Assembly: GCA_020283515.1 (NCBI GenBank)
Contig: JAHZTW010000006.1
Coordinates: 20,666,144 to 20,730,143 of the forward strand
DNA length: 64,000 nucleotides
Origin: Alliaria petiolata
Lineage: Eukaryota; Streptophyta; Magnoliopsida; Brassicales; Brassicaceae
Reading direction: 5' to 3'
Each line of letters begins with the position of its first letter. The stretch's first letter is position 1. Below are positions 56,787 to 64,000 of the stretch, in pieces. A model generated the notes under the pieces. The model searched no databases. It saw only the letters and a list, made by a program, of their open reading frames with translations, and had not been told where the DNA came from. The translations under genes were made by a program, and so were the position numbers.

Positions 56787-57070
56787 CTAGCCACTCTAAA
56801 GAAACAATGACTCTAAAACGCATAGGTTCAAAGTGCAACCACTTTGAAACTCCAACTAGGAAAATCATCAAAGAACACCAACTTTTACACGTGTACACTC
56901 ACAAACCAACCTCTACCACCTACCGACAAAAGATCGATCACTTTCTCGCAAGAGAAGAATTGAAGATCAAAAACACTTCTTTGTCTTTAAGCCAAACCTG
57001 AAATCCTAAAAAACCTTCAGAGAAAAGCTAGTAAATACCTTCACAGCGAAATAATATCCGGTAGGGGTAT
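56787..57070. other. Unassigned flank
   Basis: AT-rich; no gene recognised. It is the insertion flank of TatE. Confidence 0.4.
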
Positions 57071-57209
57071 TAGATTTGATGAGATTTAAGGAATTGGAAG
57101 AAATAATATTTACTCTCATGAGAATAACGATTAGGATTACATAGGTTTATATAGTAAAGATATTTCATAAACTAGATAAATACAAATATATAAATATATA
57201 ATATTCACC

Positions 57210-57584
57210 AAGGGGGTTATTGGGAGATGGGTTTATATAAAGTTGATTGATCTTAAAAGAAGAGAGATTTATTAAATTTGTAAAGAGTTTTGTTAGATTT
57301 GGAGAGATTTTGTATATTTAGAAATTTTTTTAAATTATTTTACTGTAATTGATTTTGAGAATCTTATGGATATAGTTAGTATTTTGAAAGTTTTGTTTCG
57401 TGTGTTAATTTGTTTAAAATACATGTTCCAATAACAAAGATTTTAATGCAATCATAGAATCCTTAAAATCCAAACTTTTTGAATAACAATGAATTTTGTA
57501 TGGATTTTAAAAATCTTCAAACCAATAACACTAGATTTTAATAAGAATGTCAGAATCTACCCCCCCTCCCCCCTCCCCCCTCCC
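57210..57584. mobile_element. Small DNA insertion (MITE-like) in the left TRIM repeat
   Basis: Comparison with the intact repeat at 58251-58409 shows that this ~375 bp interrupts the left copy between AATATTCAC and AATTATCTTAG. It starts GGGGGTTATTGGGAG and holds CCAATAAC copies near 57430 and 57523. It ends in a C-rich tract. Inverted ends are imperfect. Confidence 0.5.
57560..57584. repeat. C-rich tract (four C runs; G-quadruplex potential on the minus strand)
   Basis: Runs of 7, 6, 6 and 3 C separated by single T. Confidence 0.85.
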
Positions 57585-58969
57585 AATTATCTTAGATTTT
57601 TTAGAGTTTTTCTATATTATTCTATACGCCTCCTCAATCTCAAGGTGATAATAGAGTCTAACAGAATGGAAGGCTTAAGATTGACTTGAATTGTAGCGTT
57701 GTAGATGTTGAATTCTTGTGATGAATAAGCGATGGTGGGTGGTGACATTGACGGATACTCGATGAAGTTTGGGCCATGAACGTTGCGTGACGAAGAAGCA
57801 TGCATTTGTTTGTTTGTTTTTTTGTTGAAAAAAATTAAAGTTTTGAGGACTCCTAAGGCTTTGAGAAATACCGTGACTTGAGAAATAAAAAAACTCATGG
57901 AGAAGACAATGTCAATTCTTGTGGAGATTGGCGTGACACATAGAATTTCGTGTGTAACACAGAAAACGGTACACGAGAAGGATTCAATGGTAGATTTGAA
58001 TGAGAAGCTGGATGGCTTGGATTTAGAGGTGCTTAGGCTTGAACTAGAGAAGGAATAGATTTAGATTCAGAGGTTTATGACAGACTTGAATAAGGAGAAG
58101 CTCGATGATTTGTATTCAGAAGTTCATGATAAAGTTAAAGTTTGAAAGCATTTGGATTAAAGAAAAACAAAATATAAAATCAAGGAACTTGCTTAAAAGA
58201 AAAACAAAAAAAGAAGTTTGACTTCAGAGCAAACCTAGGCTGATACCATATAGATTTGATGAGAGTTTAAAGAATTGGAAGATGTAACATTTACCCTTAT
58301 AAGATTACATAGATTTATATAGTAAAGAGATTTTCTAAACTAGATAGATACAAATATTTCTTATATAATATTCACTAATACTATTTTAGATTTTCTAGAT
58401 TATTCTATGGTGATGAATGTTTGTGTTGTTTTTAGATTTTAGTTTTTGGTTTTTGGATTTTGCTTTTTGTTTTGGGTTACTTACAAAAATGACCTAAGAA
58501 TCTTGGTCAATTGCAAATCTAACCCACCAAATTTTCAATTTCAACATAGCCACTTTCTCTCCAAACCATCCTTCTTAATTTCAATTATTTACGAAATTGC
58601 CATTGATTCAAATTAATTTCTTTAATTTTTAGAAATTCAATTGACCAAATAATCCTCATCTTCCTCACTTATTCACGAAAATGCTATCATCATCAATTCA
58701 CCCAACCACCATTTTTCAACTAATTTGAAGCTTTAATTGCACCAAAAACCCATTTTTGAGCTTGGTTAGCTCATTGTCTCTTGCCTTATGCTTCTATTCT
58801 TCTATTTTCTCTCTATTTTCTTCCCAAAAACTCTATAATTTAGCTATTAAAAAATTAAAGCACTTAGATCTTGCTATATCCGCTGAATTGGTCGTTCATT
58901 GCGATTGGGCTTCTTGGTGGTGGCAGGAATATCGGCTAGAAAAGAAGCTAAAGACGAGTGGTAAGTCAA

Positions 58970-60260
58970 TTTTTCAGTAGAATTTCGTGTTTTCCAGATT
59001 TGTGTTGCAAAAGTAGACTTCATATAGCCTTCAAGAAGTCTGCTAGTCAACAAAAATGTTAGTTTTGCAATTGACCGCGTGAACAAAATAGACTTCTCCA
59101 GGTCAGATGAAGTCTACTCCATTTCTTTTGAGAACAAAAAAAAATGGAGTAGACTTCTCGAGTAGACTTCTTTCAAAGCAAGTCATTTTTGCAATTGACC
59201 AAACTTTGACTTTTTTGGAGTAGACTTCTTTGAGAGAGTAGACTTCTCAGGGAAGTCTACTCCTAAAAATAGACTTCATACATGTCATTTTTGCAATTGA
59301 CCAAACTTTGACTTTTTGTAGTATACAGCTGGAGAAGTCTACTCGGCTTTTTTTAGGTGACGAAAAGTTGAATTAAAAAGTAGACTTCTTTTGGCCTGAG
59401 AAGAAGTCTACTTTTTAATTAATTCAATGTTTGGTCAACCCCAAAACTAACCCATAGTAGACTTCTCCAGGGTTAGTCAATTGCAAAAATGAAGTCTACT
59501 CCCAAAGTCAAACTTGGTCAATTGCAAAAATGACTTGTATGAAGTCTACTTTTAGGAGCAGACTTCACCGAGAAGTCTACTCTCTCGGAGAAGTCTACTA
59601 AAAAAAAGTCAAAGTTTGGTCAATTGCAAAAATGACCTGTAAGAAGTCTATTCCCAAAAGTAGACCTCTTGAAAAGTCTACTCATCTTTTGGCAATTGCA
59701 AAACTGACCTGCCAGAAGTCTACTTTTTCGAGTAGACTTCTCTTAAGAAGTTTACTTTTCTTTACGAAGTCTACTGACAGTAGACTTCATTAACCGTCTT
59801 ATAAGTCTACTTTTTCATATTTTATAAAAAAACGCTTTTTATCAAATATATAATGAATTTTTACGATTTTCTTGGTCATGAGCTTGTGTTAGTAAGTGTT
59901 CTTCCCTCTATATCAGTTATACGTGTTTATAGTTTATAGGGATGGTGAAATCAGGTTTTATGTTTTACAAGCTACTTAGCTTATTAGTCGTAGACTTCTC
60001 CAAGAAGTCTAGTTTGTAGACTTCTCCAGACTTAGATGAAGTCTATTTCTTTAATTTCCTTATAAAATTCTTTAATCTGTAATTTATAAAAAGTAAAAAT
60101 TATTATTTGACTCTTGAGTTTGTGTTATTTATTAGTCTTTCTTATGTATGAATTTTACATGTTTGTTTAATATAGTTGAGCTTTAATTAATTTTCTTCTG
60201 TTATTAGGCATTTAGCATATTAGTAGTAAACTTCTCGAAGAAATCCAAGAAGTCTACGTT
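58970..60260. repeat. GTAGACTTC/GAAGTCTAC motif array, MULE 5' region
   Basis: About 40 copies of the nine-base motif, or one-base variants, in both orientations. They are mixed with TTTTTGCAATTGACCAAACTTTGACTTTTT blocks. Confidence 0.9.
59161..59653. repeat. Inverted repeat within the MULE 5' region
   Basis: Arms 59161-59318 and 59501-59653, about 90% complementary by eye, loop about 182 bp. Confidence 0.85.
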
Positions 60261-60308
60261 TTCAATGTTTATTTCTAATGTGGTTTGGATTTTGTTTTCT
60301 TACAGAGA

Positions 60309-62539
60309 ATGACTCACATACCAGCGGTTTATGGAGAATGGGTGATGAAAGAATCATTGTGGCATTTCGAGGTGGATAATAGCAAAGGGGGGCTAATTTT
60401 TTCTTGAGAGATGGTTGCACACATGGTGAGCTTCTTGAAATGGCACAAGAGGATTATATGCTGGAAACGGAAACAATTTGTGGAGTTATCCTATCCATTA
60501 CCACCTCTGATGCTTCAACAAATGGCTCCTGATTCTCCGCCTATATATGTCAGAAATGATAGACACGTTCGCACCTTGATTGAGTTGAGTGGGATGCATG
60601 GTTTATGTCTTTGCATTTTGAGTAGGATAATAGACAATGAGAATGCTGATGTAGGAGGACATTCAAATCTCTGCTCTGATGATGAAGGAGAGTGGGATGA
60701 AGACAATGAAGAAGAATGGGGTGAAAACGCTAAAGATGAGGATGAAGCTGATGAGGATGAACTTGATATGTCTTTTGTTGTTGAGGGTTTGAAAGAGCGT
60801 TGTGGTGGTTTTGATCGATCCAATGCTACTTGGTCCTCTAATATATTTGTTGGTCAGAGTTTTTCTAGCAAGGACAAGCTTGTATCAGAGTTGAGATTGG
60901 TGGCAGTGATGAGAAGATTTGCTTTTAAAGTATATAAGTCTACGAAGATTCTGTTTGTAGCAAAATGTTCTGTCAAAGGATACACATGGAAGCTTAGAGC
61001 GGGTTTGAAGAACGAAGCAAACACATTCTGGGTGACAAAGTATCTAGAGGATCATACTTGTACTGTGTTAGACCGATCAGCTCACCGTAGACGTTGTACA
61101 CCCAAGTACGTTGGAGCTCTGTTTATTGAGCGGGTTGGCATAATCGATGGAATTGTGCCAAAGCATATCAAAGATTCTATGAAGGTGATGTTCGGTCTCA
61201 ACCTCTGTTACACCACATCTTATCGAGCTTTGATATATGCCCAACAATTGGTGAGGGGAACAGCAGAAGATGAGTATGCAAACCTACCTTCTTATTTGCG
61301 TCAAATTGAGAGAGCCAATCTGGGAAGTGTCACTGACCTTGTATGCGATGAGATGAATCAATTTAAGTACCTATTTATTTCTTTTGGAGCTTCCATATCT
61401 GGTTTTTCTTGAGGCGAGTGATTGTTGTGGATGGGACTCATCTAAATGGGAAGTATGGAGGTGTTTTGCTAGTGGCAGCCGGACAGGATGGTAACTTTCA
61501 GATATTTCCTTTAGCTTTTGCAGTTGTGGATTCTGAGTGTAATGCTTCATGGAATTGGTTTTTCACCAAATTGTGTAGATGTTTCTCAGATCAGTATCCG
61601 CTTGTCATAGTTTCTGATCGGCATGACTCCATCGCTGACACATGTAGGAATGTGATACCATGGGCAACACGGGGCATATGTTACTATCATCTTCAGCAAA
61701 ACATAGTGACAAACTTTCACGGGAAGCAACTCATGTACTTGGTGAAAGGGCCTGCATACGCGCATACGTCTTACGATTATAACCGATACATGGATGCAAT
61801 CCGAGATGTAAACCCCGGACTTGCTCAATATTTGCAGGATGCGGACCCGAGGTTATGGTCACGAGTTCATTTCCCTGGAGACATGTATAACATAAAGACT
61901 AGCAACATCGCAGAATCGATCAATGCGGCTGTTAAGCAAGCCAAAGGATTTCCCATCACATTTTTGCTGGAGTTTATTAGAGAGAAGCTCGGGAGATGGT
62001 ATAATAAAAGGCGTGAAGATGCTCTAAGTCTCACAACGAGCCATACCCGGGGGGTCAAATATCTATTGGTAATTCGAGATCATTATGCTGAAAATTTGAA
62101 AGTAGAACACATAGATGACTGGTGTTTCTTTGTTAAGGGTGGAGAACGAGATTGTATTGTTGATTTGGAACAGCGGAAGTGTTCGTGTGGTGTGTATGAT
62201 GTTGAGAAAATCCCTTGCTCACATGTCATTACAGCCGCATTAGAGGCCAACGTGCAACTGTCATCAATTGTGTGTCCATCTTACTCGAATGAATCATTAT
62301 ATGTTGCGTACTCCCATCCCATTAACCCCCCGATTTCTGATGAAAACGAAGTCAAGAAAGAAGAACCATGTGTTGTTCCGGTCATGAAGATTGCTCCTGG
62401 AAGAAAGAAAAAGTTGAGGCGGAAAACTTGGCTAGAAATGTCAAGGAAAAAAGGCACAAGACCGAGGAAGATGCACAAGAAATACAGTTGCTCAAAGTGC
62501 AAGCAACATGGTCATACTCGCCCCCATTGTGTAAGTTAA
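60309..62539 (+). pseudogene. MULE (MuDR-type) transposase
   Basis: The ATG at 60309 follows a splice-acceptor-like TTCTTACAG and reads MTHIPAVYGEWVMKESLWHF. Frame changes near 60402 and 60475 lead to QFVELSYPLPPLMLQQ. An acidic stretch (60660-60770) is followed by the MuDR DNA-binding domain (FVGQSFSSKDKLVSELRLVA, KCSVKGYTWKLRA). A one-base shift near 61405 leads to the MULE catalytic core: D in VIVVDGTHL, D in VIVSDRHDSI and E in SNIAESINAA. A SWIM finger (CSCGVYDVEKIPCSH) and a CCHC knuckle (CSKCKQHGHTRPHC) close the protein. The catalytic residues are all kept, so few changes separate it from an active reading. Confidence 0.92.
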
Positions 62540-62815
62540 TCTCTACTCGGGAAGTCTACTTTGTATTATAAGTCATAGGTGAGAAGTCTACTTTGAAAGT
62601 CTATTCGAGAAGTCTACTTTGTATTATAAGTCCCATGTTGAGAAGTCTACTTTAGAAGTCTACTCGAGAAGCTTACTCGGGAAGTCTACTTTGTATTATA
62701 AGTCTCATGTCGAAAAGTCTACTTTAGAAGTCTACTCGAGAAGTCTACTCGGGAAGTCTACTTTGTATTATAAGTCTCATGTCGAGAAGTCTACTTTGTA
62801 TTATAATGTCCCTGT
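62540..62815. repeat. GAAGTCTACT tandem array after the transposase
   Basis: About 15 copies in one orientation, arranged as a higher-order unit with TTTGTATTATAAGTC(T)CATGT(C)GA. The unit repeats every ~70-80 bp. Confidence 0.9.
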
Positions 62816-63024
62816 GATTCACCTTTAAGTTATGTAATACATAAGAAGTCTACTAGATTGATAAGTTATGTAAGAAACAACACAATTCTTGTTATATATT
62901 AACTGATGGGTTACAACAAAAACTTTCCAACCACATCAAAATTTACAAAACCTTCACCACCATAATTAGTTTATTACAAGTGGGGTACAAAACATTCACC
63001 ACCATAATTAGTCTGTTCAGGAAA

Positions 63025-64000
63025 TCAGGTACCTTCATATATATCTAAATCCTTCCAGTCGCGGTCTTCAGACGGTCCTTGGCAGTCGATCTCGTGGAAT
63101 AAGTCAATCGCAACTTTCTGTCTATGAACATTCATGTTGGCTAGACACAATGTCAAAGGAAATGGCAATCCAAGAGCATGATATTCAATAAATTTCAGGC
63201 AAAAAACTCCACAATCACCACCGATCTGTTGTTGTGGCACCCATTCTCCGTCTACCCGTGTGTGCGTGAAAGCTGTAAAAGGGAACTTATCTTTCTCTTC
63301 TCGGGGAGCCATTTCTCGAAGCAGATAAGGCATTATGACGGCAATAGGCTCAACTGCTTTCGCTAACTCTTCATCTTTAGCATGACCAACAAGACTGTTC
63401 CAAATGATAATGTGCCGATTAGGTAATGAGATACACAGAACAATCCAATGATCTTCTTTTACATTCAAGGGCAAGTATATGTAATCGATCTCGATCCCCC
63501 ATGACTTGTTCGTTCTGCAGTACACCGGTGCCTCGCCGTTGTAATAATAAAAGGCACCAGGCGGCAGCATTCTACCTGAGCCATCGGGATTCGGTTCGAT
63601 GGCACGAAAATCAGCATACTTGGTAATCCACATCATGCCGAAAATAGTATCAAAGAAGCAGATACGATCACTCTTAAACCATTCCGGATGTTTCATAAAG
63701 CGACATCTGAGCAGGTTGATGCCGGCATCCATGTGCTACTTTGAGAAATAGAGAAGTTAGCAAAGTATGAAAATGAAGTCTACTCGAGAAGTCTACTCGG
63801 GAAGTCTACACGGGAAGTCTACTTACTCGAGAAGTCTACTCCTTATAAAAGTCTATCCACAAGAAGTCTACTCGAGAAGTCTACTCGAGAAGTCTACTCC
63901 TTATATAAGTCTACCACGAGAAGTCTACTCCTTCCATCACTTGTTCTTCTTACCGTGTCAACAAGCCATTTCTGTGGAGTCTTCAACAGCCACCACCAAT
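63025..64000 (-). CDS. Ulp1-like C48 peptidase (MULE-associated), 3' part
   Basis: Two exons on the minus strand: 64000-63954 (partial; reads WWWLLKTPQKWLVDT) and 63735-63025, with a phase-0 GT-AG intron of 218 bp (63953-63736). The junction gives VDT-HMDAGINLLR, the usual WLxDxHMDAxINLLR of plant Ulp1-like genes. Peptidase: H in KEDHWIVLCI, then IIIWNSL where the catalytic Asp should be (17 residues after H; Asn here), Gln in PQQQIGG and Cys in GGDCGVFCLKF. It ends DLDIYEGT. The family removes SUMO-like tags; this copy may be inactive. The N-terminal exons are off-window. Confidence 0.85.
63736..63953 (-). repeat. Intron filled with GAAGTCTAC repeats
   Basis: About 12 copies of GAAGTCTAC(TCGA) occupy most of the intron (63773-63930), the same motif as in the MULE 5' and 3' regions. 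Confidence 0.88.

Larger units (their letters stand above)
57071..58409 (-). mobile_element. Probable TRIM (short LTR retrotransposon), minus strand
   Basis: Two direct repeats of about 160 bp flank a ~620 bp non-coding interior: 57071-57626 (interrupted) and 58251-58409. Immediately inside the right repeat the minus strand reads TGGTATCAGCC (58238-58248), close to the initiator-Met tRNA PBS of plant Copia/TRIM elements. A purine-rich GAGATTGAGGAGGCG precedes the left repeat on the minus strand. The repeat ends do not show a clean TG...CA, so the class is probable rather than certain. Confidence 0.55.
58484..64000. mobile_element. Kaonashi-like MULE (transposase plus Ulp1-like gene), right end off-window
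   Basis: The left edge is placed at GGGTTACTTACAAAAATGACC (58484), the style of start seen in non-TIR and long-TIR Arabidopsis MULEs. It contains a MuDR-type transposase (+), an Ulp1-like peptidase gene (-) and a shared GAAGTCTAC motif in all non-coding parts. MULEs carrying Ulp1-like genes are known in Arabidopsis as Kaonashi. A right terminus is not in the window. Confidence 0.75.

Noticed and set aside
59000..60250. CRISPR-like repeat array
   Set aside because: Motif spacing is irregular and in both orientations, without unique spacers of constant length, and the genome is a plant.
60411..62539. Domesticated host gene (FAR1/MUSTANG-like)
   Set aside because: It carries at least three frameshifts, a MULE-specific repeat environment and an adjacent Ulp1-like MULE gene.
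62619..62828. Open frame with YYKSHVEKSTLEVYSRSLLGKST repeats
   Set aside because: It is a translation of the GAAGTCTACT array after the transposase stop.
1..64000. tRNA, rRNA or centromeric satellite arrays
   Set aside because: No cloverleaf with A and B boxes, rRNA sequence or ~180 bp satellite periodicity was seen on reading. A covariance-model or tandem-repeat scan would be decisive.

Overview
The window is plant nuclear heterochromatin. It has no intact single-copy host gene, and almost every recognisable stretch belongs to a nested transposable element. The families seen are ATHILA and Tat type Ty3/gypsy elements, L1-type LINEs with DUF4283 ORF1 or RNase H tails, a CACTA (En/Spm) element, and a MULE paired with an Ulp1-like protease gene. 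Together they point to a Brassicaceae pericentromeric or other repeat-rich region. The species cannot be named from the sequence.

Layout. (1) 1-4338: 3' part of a decayed LINE (LINE A, + strand), cut by two same-family LTRs in reverse orientation: ..254, and a solo LTR at 933-2716 with TSD TCTCA. (2) ~5018-14080: a CACTA element on the minus strand. Its TNPD transposase gene is split by a 5.2 kb LINE (LINE B, 7217-12444). (3) 14081-16440: sparse sequence including a ~1 kb repeat with a minisatellite core. (4) 16443-17356 plus 30308-~30760: an LTR of another Ty3-type element, split by a complete 12.9 kb ATHILA element (AthA, 17357-30302, TSD ATGAC). (5) ~30770-36240: a minus-strand ATHILA-like remnant (AthC) with gag-protease and ORF3 but no pol. 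(6) ~36270-40363: a plus-strand ATHILA-like 3' half (AthD), gag-protease without pol, with its 3' LTR. (7) 40364-56786: a minus-strand Tat element (TatE). Its antisense ORF lies at 40402-42523, dual RNase H pol at 50922-53253, gag up to 56222 and 5' LTR at 56284-56786. It carries a truncated gag-protease-only ATHILA derivative (AthB, 43125-50907) and a solo LTR (54542-56054). (8) 57071-58409: a probable TRIM carrying a small DNA insertion. (9) ~58480 to beyond 64000: a Kaonashi-like MULE with a frameshifted transposase, an Ulp1-like gene on the opposite strand, and a GAAGTCTAC motif spread through its non-coding parts.

Working relationships. Only AthA carries gag, protease, RT, RNase H, integrase and ORF3, and it is broken by stops and a frameshift. 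AthB, AthC and AthD look like pol-less derivatives that would have depended on pol supplied in trans. AthA, AthB and AthD share two non-coding hairpins. One follows the gag-pro or pol stop and has an AGGCA loop (also present in AthC). The other has a GNRA loop, lies directly upstream of a second copy of the element's own polypurine tract, and sits 0.85-1.6 kb before the 3' LTR. Stem sequences differ between elements while pairing is kept, so these are the best candidates here for undescribed cis-acting structures. A second strong signal is the mosaic, non-identical pair of LTRs in AthA despite a perfect TSD.
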